Positions 49,118 to 58,661 of a DNA stretch of 64,000 nucleotides are shown here, piece after piece; position 1 is the first letter of the stretch; each line of letters begins with the position of its first letter. Where the stretch lies: positions 2,047,783-2,111,782 of the forward strand of contig NZ_LFZW01000001.1 in assembly GCF_001183985.1 (NCBI RefSeq). Direction: 5' to 3'. Below the pieces are notes generated by a model. The model worked only from the letters and a program-made list of their open reading frames with translations. It was not told the origin of the DNA and did not search any database. Position numbers and translations under genes: made by a program. This DNA comes from Peribacillus loiseleuriae. GTDB lineage: Bacteria; Bacillota; Bacilli; Bacillales; DSM-1321.

Positions 49118-49457
49118 AAAGACTCAATATTTTGAATATTAGCTTTCCTATTAATGCTAGTTTATACTATCAGCATATAATATAAAAAGCAATAGGGAAA
49201 ATGAAAATTATTTCACAAACAAACATTTATAGGTTTTGCCTGTTCTGGCTTCAATTCGAATATTGGTGATGCTATTATAGTTATTTTTAAAAACTTCCCG
49301 ATATATCACGGAGAACCGTATCACAAATAGTGGTAAAGCAGAAATTTGAAATTACTATTGATAATTCTTTAGAGGATAAGTAATCTTTTAAAATAAACTC
49401 CAAGCAGGAAATACAGGTGGGAAATTGTTAGGTTAGAGTTGATCAAGAAAAATATCA

Positions 49458-49545
49458 TTTACCCGTTCGTAAAAATTAGAAATTGATTTACGGACGTTCA
49501 TTGAATTCTATATACTTTTACGAACGTCATTTGATAGAATAAGAG
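49458..49545. promoter_or_regulatory. Possible resolvase res-type site
   Basis: Repeated half-sites CCCGTTCGTAAAAATT, TTTACGGACGTTCA and TTTTACGAACGTCAT are spaced over about 85 bases directly upstream of the serine recombinase gene. Such spaced copies are usual for a resolvase recombination and autoregulation site. Confidence 0.55.
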
Positions 49546-49573
49546 AAATAGAACCAAAAAGAAGGAGAATCAA

Positions 49574-50227
49574 ATGGACGTTCGAAAGTTTGGATACATA
49601 CGAGTTAGTAGCAAAGATCAAAATGAGGGACGGCAACTTGATGCCATGAAAGAAAAGGGGATAGGCGAACGAGACATTTTCATGGACAAACAAAGTGGAA
49701 AGGACTTTAATCGTACTCAATATCAGTTGCTTAAACGAATGTTGAGAAAAGGAGATGTGCTATATATTCATTCCTTGGATCGTTTTGGACGGAATAAAGA
49801 AGAGATTTTACAGGAATGGAATGACATTACGAAGAACATCCAAGCCGATATCGTGGTGGTAGATATGCCTTTGCTCGATACAACTCAATTTAAAGATAGT
49901 TTAGGAACTTTCATTGCGGATCTTGTTTTGCAGATTCTTTCTTGGATGGCAGAAGAAGAAAGGGAACGAATTCGAAAACGTCAGCGTGAGGGTATTGATT
50001 TGGCTTTACAAAATGGAGTAGCTTTTGGTCGACCGAAAGTTCAGGTTATAGAGGATTTCAAAGAAGTTTATGATCGATGGAAGGCAGGAGAGATGCCAGC
50101 CGTTAAAGCCATGGAAAAATTAGGCGTTAAAAAGACTACTTTTTATAAGTTGGTTAAAGAATACGAAAGAGATTTTAAAAAGGCTACTATCATAGAAGAC
50201 TATTGTAGATCTTTATCACTCGGGTAA
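49574..50227 (+). CDS. Serine recombinase (resolvase), C-terminus fused into an IS3 element
   Basis: 217 residues. The catalytic domain has FGYIRVSSKDQNEGRQLDAM with the nucleophile Ser (S12), LYIHSLDRFGRNKEEILQEW with the conserved Arg residues, and EEERERIRKRQREGI as E-helix. The helix-turn-helix is MPAVKAMEKLGVKKTTFYKL. The natural protein should end near KEYE (about 50167). The last 20 residues (KKATIIEDYCRS) belong to an IS3 OrfA frame, so the IS inserted at the very end of the gene. The DNA-binding and catalytic parts are intact. Start ATG after GAAGGAGAA. Confidence 0.88.
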   Translation: MDVRKFGYIRVSSKDQNEGRQLDAMKEKGIGERDIFMDKQSGKDFNRTQYQLLKRMLRKGDVLYIHSLDRFGRNKEEILQEWNDITKNIQADIVVVDMPLLDTTQFKDSLGTFIADLVLQILSWMAEEERERIRKRQREGIDLALQNGVAFGRPKVQVIEDFKEVYDRWKAGEMPAVKAMEKLGVKKTTFYKLVKEYERDFKKATIIEDYCRSLSLG

Positions 50228-50425
50228 TTCGGTCAAAGAATTAAGCGGCGAATATGGCGTATCAGAAGTTACCATTTATAAATGGGTTAAAGAATTTACT
50301 CCTATCGGTTTAGGAGAAGAGTCCATGACCCCAAAAGAATTAGCCGCCATACAGAAGGAGAACCTTTGGTTAAAGCAGGAAGTTGAAATTTTAAAAAAGG
50401 CTATGGCCATATTCGCGAAAAAGTA
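50180..50425 (+). pseudogene. IS3-family OrfA, frameshifted
   Basis: KKATIIEDY in one frame, then from about 50215 NSVKELSGEYGVSEVTIYKW, VKEFTPIGLG, and ENLWLKQEVEILKKAMAIFA in another, to TAA at 50423-50425. This is the OrfA helix-turn-helix and leucine-zipper part of IS3-group elements. A small indel at about 50215 breaks it, so the OrfAB transposase cannot be made. Confidence 0.8.
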
Positions 50426-50485
50426 ACCGAGACAGATCTTACTGAATTTATCGAGGAACACAAGAATCTATACCCCGTACAGAAA

Positions 50486-51301
50486 ATGTGTGAAATATTA
50501 GAAATCCCAAGAAGCAGCCATTATCAGTCTCTTCAACTTGTCGTATCCAATCGCGAACAGGAAAACCAAGAACTCACGAAGGAAATTCATCTCATTTACC
50601 TGGAAAGCAAGGGACGATATGGGGCTCCAAAGATTCATGAAAGCTTATTAAGCAAAGGGTTTTCCCTAAGTCTAAAGCGTGTTCAACGCCTAATGAGCAA
50701 AGCGAGTATTCGTTCTATCACGAAGAAGAAATACCGTCCTTATCCATCAAAAGAAAAGGTTATTCAGTTAGAAAATTTACTTAAACGAGACTTTACTACC
50801 CAGACCATTAATGAGAAATGGGTGGCTGATATTACGTATATCCACACGTTAAAAGACGGATGGTGTTATTTAGCTTCTGTATTGGATCTTCATTCTAAGA
50901 AAATAGTAGGATATTCCTTTTCACGTTCTATGACGACAGAACTGGTCATAAAAGCTTTCGATAACGCTCACACTTCACAAAAGCCCTCGGAGGGCTTAGT
51001 TCTTCATACGGATCTTGGCTCACAGTATACAAGCAGTGAGTTTACTCAACATACCCAAAATCATCATATTAAGCAATCCTTTAGCCAGAAGGGGTGCCCG
51101 TACGATAATGCCTGTATTGAATCTTTTCATGCGATATTAAAGAAGGAAGAAGTCAACCACGTACAGTATCTAGACTACCAAACAGCTAAATTAGCGATAT
51201 TCCAATTTATTGAAGGTTGGTATAACCGAAAAAGAATTCACAGCAGCTTAGGATATAAAACTCCACAAGCCATTGAAGATCAAATTGCAAATACAGCTTA
51301 A
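50486..51301 (+). CDS. IS3-family transposase OrfB
   Basis: 271 residues from the first ATG; the frame is open from about 50426 (VTETDLTEFIEEHKNLYPVQ), where normal expression is by -1 frameshifting from OrfA. DDE residues are in WVADITYIHTLKDGWCY, LHTDLGSQYTSSEF and YDNACIESFHAILKKEE. It is complete and unmutated as far as visible, unlike OrfA. It is a different IS3 lineage from the fragment at 2981 (IESFHAILK against QESFFGQFK). Confidence 0.92.
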   Translation: MCEILEIPRSSHYQSLQLVVSNREQENQELTKEIHLIYLESKGRYGAPKIHESLLSKGFSLSLKRVQRLMSKASIRSITKKKYRPYPSKEKVIQLENLLKRDFTTQTINEKWVADITYIHTLKDGWCYLASVLDLHSKKIVGYSFSRSMTTELVIKAFDNAHTSQKPSEGLVLHTDLGSQYTSSEFTQHTQNHHIKQSFSQKGCPYDNACIESFHAILKKEEVNHVQYLDYQTAKLAIFQFIEGWYNRKRIHSSLGYKTPQAIEDQIANTA

Positions 51302-51604
51302 GATTTAACTTTTTTGTGTCCAAAATATTGACTCAAATCCATGTTTGATAAATATTCGTTTGTAAATTTCTATCAATTTAGAGTACTTGAAACCTGCACT
51401 TAATCCGAAGAGTCCTTTTAATGTAGTTTTATAAAAAAGATTGATCATTTGTAATAAAGTTTGATTAAATTCTGTGATTGCGGGATTTTTTCTTTAACGA
51501 ACGGGGAGTTTAGTTGGTTATAGTTTTTATTAGTTATGAATTATAGAAGTTTATTTTCAGTTTATATTTCTCCTTTACAGTAAGAAAAGAAGGAGGAATG
51601 AAAT
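51302..51604. other. Gap with an inverted R1 fragment
   Basis: Between the IS3 element and the ABC gene. The minus strand at about 51430-51476 reads AATCAAACTTTATTACAAAT then GATCAATCTTTTTTATAAAA, the tail and head parts of an R1 repeat joined without the hairpin. No gene is visible. Confidence 0.5.
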
Positions 51605-53920
51605 TTGTTAGAGTTAGTCAATATACGTAAAGTTTATAAAACAGAAAACTTTGAACAAGTTGCTTTAGATGGAGTGAATATTGCTTTTCGCAAAAGCGAA
51701 TTTGTTTCTATTTTAGGTCCTAGTGGATCGGGAAAAACAACTTGTTTAAATATAATTGGAGGTTTAGACCGATATACTTCTGGTGACTTGAAAATTAATG
51801 GGCGCTCAAGTACTTCATTTAAAGCTGAAGATTGGGATGCTTATCGAAATAATACTGTTGGTTTTATTTTTCAAAACTATAACCTTATTTCTCATTTACC
51901 AGTCATTGATAATGTTGAAATGGGGATGACTTTAAGTGGCGTTAACTCGACAGAGCGACGCAATAGAGCTAAAGAAGTATTGATTAAGGTGGGGTTGGAA
52001 GCTCATCTTTACAAAAAACCCAATCAATTATCTGGTGGTCAAATGCAACGTGTAGCAATTGCACGTGCGCTCGCTAATAATCCCGAAATTATATTAGCTG
52101 ATGAGCCGACAGGAGCATTGGATACTGAAACAAGTGTTCAAATTATGGAGTTGATTAAGGAAATAGCAAGAGAAAAACTGGTTATTATGGTCACTCATAA
52201 TCCTGAACTAGCTGAAGAGTATTCAGATCGTATTATCCAATTCTCAGACGGGCGAATAAAGAATGACTCAAACCCATACGAAGAGATAGAACGTTCGAAT
52301 GACTACCAATTAAAAAGGACAAGTATGAGCTTTTTGACAGCTTTAAAAAGTTCCGGTAGAAATGTAATTACAAAGAAATGGCGTACAGGATTAACTGCAT
52401 TTGCATCAAGTGTAGGAATCATCGGGGTGGCGCTAGTACTTGCACTTTCCAATGGTTTCAGCGAAAAAATTTCGGAATACGAATCACAAATGTTGTCGGG
52501 TTATCCCATTACCATAAATAATGGTAAAGTGAACTCGATTCCAACACAACCAGTGTTAGTAGACAGCGAGGAAGACAAAGCATATTCAAACAAGGAATCC
52601 ATAATTGCATATAATGCAAAGGAAGAAAGTTCGAGGCAGAAAATACATGAGAATGTATTTTCTTTTGAATATATAGATTATGTGAATGGAATTGATAAAG
52701 AGTATATAAATGGAATTTCCACAACAAGATCTGTTTCACTACCTATTCTAAAAACAGAAGACAATGTCGCAACGAAGTTAAATATGAATAATGTAAGTTT
52801 TACAACTTATCCAGTGTCAGATCATGATTCTGATTCAACTGCATATCTAGAAAAGAATTTCGACTTGTTAGAAGGTTCGTTCCCTTCAAAGGAAACAGAT
52901 TTATTGTTAGTGGTAGATGAATATAACCGCATTGAAGAAACTACCTTAAAAGAACTAGGGTTCAGTAGAAAAGAAATTTCACTAAAAGACGTAATTGGTA
53001 CTGAATATAAGTTACTTCCCAATGACCTATATTATATAAAATCAGGTGATACCTTTGCGGTAAATGGGAACCCAGTAGACTTGTCAAATCTTTATAAAAA
53101 TGAAAAGGGCAAAACCTTAAAAATTTCTGGTGTCATTCGATTAAAAGAGGATGCAGCTGTTTCTAAATTACCTAGTGGTATTGTATATTCAGACCAGTTA
53201 TCACAAGACTTTATTGCAAAGGCCCAAGAGTCTGAAATCGTTAAAGTACAGGAATCGGTCGATTATAATGTCTTAACAGGTGAATTGTTAAGTGAAGAAA
53301 CAGGATCAAATCAAACGACTAAAGATAATATGTTAAGTATGCTTGGAGCATCTTCTATTCCAACATCTATTTCCATTTATCCTATGAATTTGGATGCGAA
53401 AGACTCAATAAAATCGTATTTGGATAAATGGAATGATAAAGTCTCCGAGGATAAGAAAATAGAATACTCTGATATGGCTAGTATGATGACAAGTATGATA
53501 GGTTCAATCGTGGATATGATTAGTTACGTATTGATAGCATTTGCTTCTATTTCATTAGTTGTTTCGATGATTATGATTGGGATTATTGTCTATGTTTCTG
53601 TTCTAGAAAGAACAAAGGAAATTGGTATTTTGCGTGCTCTTGGGGCGAGAACAAAAGATATTTCCAGATTATTTAATGCCGAAACATTTATTATTGGTGC
53701 TGCCTCTGGCATCATTGGTGTTGGTATTACGTATTTATTAACAATTCCAATAAATAAGATCATCTATCATCTGACAGATTTTGATAATGTGGCACATTTA
53801 AATCCATTACATGCCGGTATTTTAATCGCACTAAGTATTGTTTTGACATTGATTGGCGGATTTTTACCTTCTAAAATGGCAGCCAAAAAAGACCCTGTGA
53901 CAGCTTTAAGAAGTGAATAA
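51605..53920 (+). CDS. MacB-like ABC transporter, ATPase-permease fusion
   Basis: 771 residues. The ATPase domain (1-230) has [40 protein letters not shown] and ILADEPTGALD. A first membrane span follows at about 257-280 (GIIGVALVLALSNGFSE), then an extracellular domain of some 350 residues. Three C-terminal spans follow with the FtsX-type SVLERTKEIGILRALGARTK. MacB-type systems extract lipoproteins, peptides or antibiotics from the membrane by mechanotransmission. The start is TTG at 51605, eight bases after GGAGG. It is convergent with a two-component system that may sense the same compound. Confidence 0.9.
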   Translation: MLELVNIRKVYKTENFEQVALDGVNIAFRKSEFVSILGPSGSGKTTCLNIIGGLDRYTSGDLKINGRSSTSFKAEDWDAYRNNTVGFIFQNYNLISHLPVIDNVEMGMTLSGVNSTERRNRAKEVLIKVGLEAHLYKKPNQLSGGQMQRVAIARALANNPEIILADEPTGALDTETSVQIMELIKEIAREKLVIMVTHNPELAEEYSDRIIQFSDGRIKNDSNPYEEIERSNDYQLKRTSMSFLTALKSSGRNVITKKWRTGLTAFASSVGIIGVALVLALSNGFSEKISEYESQMLSGYPITINNGKVNSIPTQPVLVDSEEDKAYSNKESIIAYNAKEESSRQKIHENVFSFEYIDYVNGIDKEYINGISTTRSVSLPILKTEDNVATKLNMNNVSFTTYPVSDHDSDSTAYLEKNFDLLEGSFPSKETDLLLVVDEYNRIEETTLKELGFSRKEISLKDVIGTEYKLLPNDLYYIKSGDTFAVNGNPVDLSNLYKNEKGKTLKISGVIRLKEDAAVSKLPSGIVYSDQLSQDFIAKAQESEIVKVQESVDYNVLTGELLSEETGSNQTTKDNMLSMLGASSIPTSISIYPMNLDAKDSIKSYLDKWNDKVSEDKKIEYSDMASMMTSMIGSIVDMISYVLIAFASISLVVSMIMIGIIVYVSVLERTKEIGILRALGARTKDISRLFNAETFIIGAASGIIGVGITYLLTIPINKIIYHLTDFDNVAHLNPLHAGILIALSIVLTLIGGFLPSKMAAKKDPVTALRSE

Positions 53921-53990
53921 TGATTCAATTGAAATGAAGTTTGTGTTGTTCAGTTGAATAAAATGTGAAATAAAGCAATTAGTATAGTTA

Positions 53991-54030
53991 AAGACCAAAT
54001 TCTCATTATTATGGGAGAATTTGGTCTTTG
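53991..54030. terminator. Bidirectional terminator between convergent genes
   Basis: AAGACCAAATTCTC pairs with GAGAATTTGGTCTT across a ten-base loop. It separates the ABC gene from the histidine kinase gene, both ending here. Confidence 0.85.
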
Positions 54031-54032
54031 CG

Positions 54033-55097
54033 TTATTTTAGGTTAACGGAAAATGTGCTACCATTATCTACTTCACTTTGTACATGAACGTTTCCACCAC
54101 TAATTTCCACTATACGTTTTACAATTGAAAGTCCTAATCCACTTCCTGCTTTGGAATGAGATGTATCACCTTGATAAAATTTATCGAAAATATGAGCTTT
54201 CGTCTGATCATCCATGCCGCAACCATTATCCTGAATAACAAACAGAATATTGTTATTTGCTCTTTTAAGACTAATATTTATTAGCCCACCTTGATAAGAA
54301 AATTTAATAGCATTATCCAAAAGGTTAAGCCAAATTTGCTGTGTCAAGTCTTCGTTTCCACTATAATTCACATTATCTAACTCTACATTTACGGTAAGCT
54401 CTTTTGCAGACCATTTGGGTTCCATTAAAACTATTGTCTTTCTTATCTGTTCATCCAGCCTGAATGTGGATTTATCAGTAATAATTTCAAGATTCTCATA
54501 CTTGGATAGAGTGAGAACACTGGTGGAAAGGTCAGCTAAACGTTCTGATTCCTTAATGATAATGTCAAGATACTCCTGTCTATCTTCCTCACTAAGATTA
54601 TTTTCTTTGAGAAGCTTTGCAAAACCACGTAAAGATACAATAGGTGTTTTAAATTCATGAGAAAAATTGTTAACAAAATCACTTCTCAATGTTTCAATGC
54701 TAGAAAGTTCTTGGGTCATTTTATTAAAGCTCTGAGACAATTCTTCCAGTTCTCCAATGCCTTTTATATCTACCTTAACGCTAAAGTCACCACTAGCTAC
54801 CCTATGTATGGCATCTATTACTTTGCGAATCGGGTTTAGCGCCTTTTTGCTAAGAAATGCCGTAAATGCCGTTCCGAGTAAAATACAAAATCCTAAAAAA
54901 TAAAGTAGTGGAAGTATGTGAAATTCAATGGGGTGACGGTTATTCTGAGCAGTTTGGCTAGAAGAAGATATAATGTCCGTGTACTGTAGTAGTATGGTAA
55001 TTCCACCAGCCACCAGAAATGTTGCCGTCAAGACTCCGAATACAAACATAACCAATGTAATAGCAAGGCTCAGACGCTTCTTAAAAAATGCTTTCAT
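54033..55097 (-). CDS. Sensor histidine kinase
   Basis: 354 residues. Two membrane spans (about 12-37 and 60-85) bracket a short extracellular loop of some 25 residues, followed by HAMP (LNPIRKVIDAIHRVASGDFS), the H-box FSHEFKTPIVSLRGFAKLL, N-box NLLDNAIKFS, and G-boxes DNGCGMDD and GSGLGLSIVKRI. The small outer loop is like intramembrane-sensing kinases tied to antimicrobial-peptide ABC systems. It overlaps the response regulator gene by four bases, so the two are coupled. Confidence 0.93.
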   Translation of the reverse strand: MKAFFKKRLSLAITLVMFVFGVLTATFLVAGGITILLQYTDIISSSSQTAQNNRHPIEFHILPLLYFLGFCILLGTAFTAFLSKKALNPIRKVIDAIHRVASGDFSVKVDIKGIGELEELSQSFNKMTQELSSIETLRSDFVNNFSHEFKTPIVSLRGFAKLLKENNLSEEDRQEYLDIIIKESERLADLSTSVLTLSKYENLEIITDKSTFRLDEQIRKTIVLMEPKWSAKELTVNVELDNVNYSGNEDLTQQIWLNLLDNAIKFSYQGGLINISLKRANNNILFVIQDNGCGMDDQTKAHIFDKFYQGDTSHSKAGSGLGLSIVKRIVEISGGNVHVQSEVDNGSTFSVNLK

Positions 55098-55768
55098 ACT
55101 TTTTTCACTGCCTTGTAGCCAAGACCACGTACTGTAAGAATTTCAAACTCTGGCCAATCATGAAATTTGTCTCGTAAGCGATTAATATGAGTATTGAGTG
55201 TGCTGTCATCGGTTTCAGATTCTACTCCCCAAATCTCATCCATAAGCTGTAGACGAGTAAAAATCATGTTCGGGTATGAAAGCAACTTAAATAAAAGGTA
55301 AAACTCTTTTTGTCGCAGCGTTATAACCTTATCTTCACGGGAAACGGTGTGAGCTTCATAAACGAGAACAACTTTGCCGACTGATAGTTTATGTTCGCTG
55401 GCAATCTTTGATCTGCGGAGAAGCGCCTTAATACGAAGTACCATCTCCTGTTCGTCTACTGGCTTTGTCATATAATCATCTGTTCCTACTAGGAATCCTT
55501 TCCTTTTGTCTTTTGGCTCCTGCTTAGCTGTAACCATTAATATAGGTAGATGTTCCCACGAAAGTCTGAGTAGACGGGTTAATTCATAACCATCCATATT
55601 TGGCATCATTAAATCAACCATGACTAAATCAAAGTGCTGCTTATCCATTAAATTAAGCGCTACATTACCGTCTTCTGCCCCGTATGTTTCAAAACCATTC
55701 TGCTTTAATACAGCGCACATTAGCTTTCTCGTATTTGTATCATCTTCAACAACTAATATTTTAAACAT
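55094..55768 (-). CDS. OmpR-family response regulator
   Basis: 224 residues. The receiver domain has VVEDD and the phospho-acceptor D52 in VMVDLMMPNMDG, the switch Thr in MVTAKQE and Lys in MTKPVDE. The C-terminal winged helix reads LRQKEFYLLFKLLSYPNMIF and DDSTLNTHINRLRDKF. The start at ATG 55768 follows GGAGGTC. It is first in the operon with the kinase; likely targets are its own promoter and the convergent ABC gene. Confidence 0.94.
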   Translation of the reverse strand: MFKILVVEDDTNTRKLMCAVLKQNGFETYGAEDGNVALNLMDKQHFDLVMVDLMMPNMDGYELTRLLRLSWEHLPILMVTAKQEPKDKRKGFLVGTDDYMTKPVDEQEMVLRIKALLRRSKIASEHKLSVGKVVLVYEAHTVSREDKVITLRQKEFYLLFKLLSYPNMIFTRLQLMDEIWGVESETDDSTLNTHINRLRDKFHDWPEFEILTVRGLGYKAVKKV

Positions 55769-56064
55769 AAAAAGACCTCCATACAGTTACTATTACAATG
55801 AACTATACCTTTAAAATATAAACTGAAAATCAACTACTTAGCATTATTCTTATTTTTCCTTTATTTAAAATCATCGATAACTAAGAAATGAACCATTTAA
55901 TATGTGGCTTTGAAATAAAGTCGCACCGTTTTCTCCCTTTGGATGTAATTCTGAAGGGATTTCTTATGTTAAAATTAATATAGGATTATACCACAAACGG
56001 TCCATATTCTGGAGTAACTTAAACTTGGATAATTATGTCGAATTCCTTTATTGGGGGTGTTTCT

Positions 56065-56295
56065 TTGAAAAACAAGCTATTCAGGGTGCCATTAATAGCG
56101 GCGTTCGGAACGATGATATTCTTGTATTTAATTGGTGACATATTTAGCGTGTCTTTTCTTGCATTTAAAATCTTTCAAAACAAACATTTGGAAAATGGTT
56201 TAACACAAACAACAGAAATTGCGTTATTACCAATTGGAATTGGATTAGTCGTTGGTTTTGTTGTTGAACGAAGTATTAAAGCTCGGGGAAAATAA
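56065..56295 (+). CDS. Small membrane protein
   Basis: 76 residues from TTG 56065 (GGGGGTG five bases upstream); an ATG at 56035 in frame has no RBS. Two hydrophobic spans: LIAAFGTMIFLYLIGDIFSV and IALLPIGIGLVVGFVVERS. The tail is basic (RSIKARGK). It is a plausible small integral membrane protein of unknown role, located upstream of nothing obvious and followed by a repeat. Confidence 0.55.
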   Translation: MKNKLFRVPLIAAFGTMIFLYLIGDIFSVSFLAFKIFQNKHLENGLTQTTEIALLPIGIGLVVGFVVERSIKARGK

Positions 56296-56321
56296 AGGCC
56301 TCAGATGAATAGATCATCCGT

Positions 56322-56458
56322 ATTCCGTTATCGGGCGCGATTGTTAAGGATCACAGCCCTAAAATGATCAATCTTTTTTCAAAACAGATTCTTTTTATTT
56401 CACGTAAAATGTGGGTTTGGAAGGTGTTTTTGATCAAACATTATTTTAAAGCTACATT
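56322..56458. repeat. Family R1 repeat (copy 5)
   Basis: Head TATCGGGCGCGATTGTTAAG, GATCAATCTTTTTTCAAAAC, AGATTCTTTTTATTTCACG and tail GATCAAACATTATTTTAAAG. The first hairpin arm is missing here, so the copy is shorter. Confidence 0.7.
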
Positions 56459-56467
56459 TAATTTGCG

Positions 56468-56506
56468 TAAAAAAGGATAGATAAAGTATATAGCATTATC
56501 TATCCT
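56468..56506. terminator. Terminator-like hairpin
   Basis: AAGGATAGATAA pairs with TTATCTATCCTT across about 14 bases; the minus strand is followed by TTTACGC and the plus strand by AACATAT. Weak T-run; function uncertain. Confidence 0.4.
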
Positions 56507-56761
56507 TAACATATTGAAACAGTTACATATAAGCTATATATTAAATTATGATTCTTTTCTTTTAACTTTTTTTGCAAATCCTATTTTGGATTTAGCGGTG
56601 AGAATAAATTATTAGCCTTTGTGGCAGTTTTTGTAGTTGAACGTTTTTTTGTTCATCTAATTAAACTTGCCCAAAGGCTTTTTTGCGTTCTCGGAAGAGA
56701 TAGAAATCAAAAACATTTGGGAAAGGGTGTTGGTTTTAATGATATTAGAACAAGAGAGAGG

Positions 56762-56900
56762 TATTGAATTGTACCGTGTACTGTTGATTTGAAAGAAAGT
56801 TGTACTGTTTATAAAAAAGTCGTACCGTTTTGAAGAAAGTTTAACCATTTATAAAAAAGATCAACCGGAATTTCCTATCTCTATAAAAAAGGGATTTCGT
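56762..56900. repeat. Short direct repeats in the 56507-57118 gap
   Basis: Four loosely repeated units start with AAAG: AAAGTTGTACTGTTTATAAA, AAAGTCGTACCGTTTTGAAG, AAAGTTTAACCATTTATAAA and AAAGATCAACCGGAATTTCC, spaced 20-21 bases. A related motif lies at about 55913 (AAAGTCGCACCGTTTTCTCC). They may be another dispersed repeat or protein-binding sites. No gene is visible in the rest of this gap. Confidence 0.55.
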
Positions 56901-57118
56901 TTTTTTGGGTGGATTAAAGAACCTATTAAGCGATAATAAAGTTATCCCATTAGAGAGCCATTTAATTGAATATGGAAATTGATAATCTTCTCTTAAAAAT
57001 AAAAAGGTTAGAAAAAAGGATAAAATAAACGTAAGTTTCTGAAATTAAGTAAAAAGGAGATAGAATTAATTTCTATCCCCTTTTGCTAAATCTTTTAAAA
57101 ACATCATCTACTACGAAA

Positions 57119-58375
57119 TTACTTCTGCATAATCTCCTTAGTGAGACGGTAGGTAGCCATCCAAAATACAAGAGCCAAAGCACTGACAGAGACACCGAAT
57201 AAACATACCCCTTTCCAGCCATAATTTGCGTATATGTTGGTTGAAACTATGGAGCCCGTTGCACTGCCAACAGAATAAAAAACCATGTATGCAGCAGTAA
57301 GCCGACTTCTTGCTTCAGGACGGACTGTAAAAATCAAACTCTGATTCGTGACATGAACTGCTTGTACAGCAAGGTCAAGAAGGATAATGCCAATAATTAA
57401 TACGGGAATTGAATAGTTAATAAAGTAAATAAAGAACCATGATGCCATTAGTAACACTAATGCTACAAACGTTGTAAGTTGTCCTAATCCTCGATCAGCC
57501 AGTCGCCCAGCCCGTGCTGCAGCTAATGCTCCAGAAACTCCAGCCAGACCAAATGCTCCAATAGCAGTATGTGAAAATGAGTAAGATGGAGAACTTAACG
57601 GTAACACCAATGAAGTCCAAAAAGTACTAAAAACAGTAAAAATCAAAAGTGCCAATATCCCACGAATAAGCAGAATCCTTTCTTGAACAAATAACATTAG
57701 AACAGAATGTAACAACATTGGGTAGGATAGAGGTGGATGTTTGTAAACCGTACCCGGAAGTTCTTTGTGTAGTAAGCCAATCAAAATCAGAATTAATACA
57801 GCTGAAGAAAGGTAGACAGAACGCCAACCTCCAAGATCGGTCATTATGCCAGCAAACGTCCTTGCCAGTAAGATGCCAATGACAACTCCACTTGTAACGA
57901 AACCAACTACTCGTCCACGCTCAGCAGGAACAGCCAACGTTGATGCATATGCGACTAGAGTTTGTGTAACAGTGGCAAGCAAACCTACCACTGCAATACC
58001 AATGAAAAACACTATACTGGTAGGAGCTATACCAACAACAACTAACGCAACAACTAACATTAACATTTGACCAATAATCACATGTCGTTGGTTTAATAAA
58101 TCACCCAGAGGGACCAATAACAGCAGTCCTAATGCATAACAAATCTGAGTAATTGTAATTACGATTCCAATGGTCGAGGGGGTAATAATGAAATCAGTAG
58201 CTATTGAGTCGAGTAATGGATGGGCGAAATAGATGTTAGCAACAGCCATACCACAAGCTATTGCTAATAATAGTTCTGTATATCGAGACATGATTGAACT
58301 GGATGCTAATTGTAACTCATCCGTTTTTGTGGCAAAATCTTCAGTAAATTTAATATTTTTTTCGTTATTATCCAA
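57119..58375 (-). CDS. MFS efflux transporter
   Basis: About 418 residues from TTG 58375, nine bases after AAAGGAGA; the longer frame to 58546 crosses the operator and lacks a good RBS. About 12 spans; motif-A-like PLGDLLNQRHVIIGQ after span 2, and VVGFVTSGVVIGILLARTFA in span 5. It resembles YwfA/YybF-like and sugar/drug exporters of the DHA1 group. A perfect TetR-type palindrome (58419) lies in its leader, and the divergent operon contains a TetR gene, so substrate-induced expression is likely. Confidence 0.85.
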   Translation of the reverse strand: MDNNEKNIKFTEDFATKTDELQLASSSIMSRYTELLLAIACGMAVANIYFAHPLLDSIATDFIITPSTIGIVITITQICYALGLLLLVPLGDLLNQRHVIIGQMLMLVVALVVVGIAPTSIVFFIGIAVVGLLATVTQTLVAYASTLAVPAERGRVVGFVTSGVVIGILLARTFAGIMTDLGGWRSVYLSSAVLILILIGLLHKELPGTVYKHPPLSYPMLLHSVLMLFVQERILLIRGILALLIFTVFSTFWTSLVLPLSSPSYSFSHTAIGAFGLAGVSGALAAARAGRLADRGLGQLTTFVALVLLMASWFFIYFINYSIPVLIIGIILLDLAVQAVHVTNQSLIFTVRPEARSRLTAAYMVFYSVGSATGSIVSTNIYANYGWKGVCLFGVSVSALALVFWMATYRLTKEIMQK

Positions 58376-58418
58376 TTTATTACATCTCCTTTTCATTAAT
58401 TTTACCGTTAAGTATAAT

Positions 58419-58432
58419 ATACCGATCGGTAT
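58419..58432. promoter_or_regulatory. TetR-type operator 1
   Basis: ATACCGATCGGTAT is a perfect palindrome 44 bases upstream of the MFS start. A related site lies before the divergent operon at 58628. Confidence 0.7.
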
Positions 58433-58627
58433 AAAATGATGCTTTTTAAACATATTCTTAACTTGTTTAGATGTCAAGTTAGTTTTGAATGTTATCTCTT
58501 GTTCATCAAAGGATTTGGCCATTGGCATATGAGATTGTAAGCACATCCTTAATTATCTCAATTGGAGAGTTTAAATGAAAAAAGTACCCAATATTGACAG
58601 AAAAGATATAAATGAATAAAATCGAAA

Positions 58628-58643
58628 TATACTGATTGGTATA
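58628..58643. promoter_or_regulatory. TetR-type operator 2
   Basis: TATACTGATTGGTATA resembles operator 1 (TATACCGATCGGTATA at 14 of 16 positions). It is 18 bases before the SnoaL-like gene, where bound repressor would block both promoters. Confidence 0.68.
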
Positions 58644-58661
58644 ATATGAGGAGGTTTTGAT

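Noticed and set aside
54657..54839. Plus-strand frames inside the kinase gene
   Set aside because: Antisense shadows of a well-supported kinase frame; no start signals.
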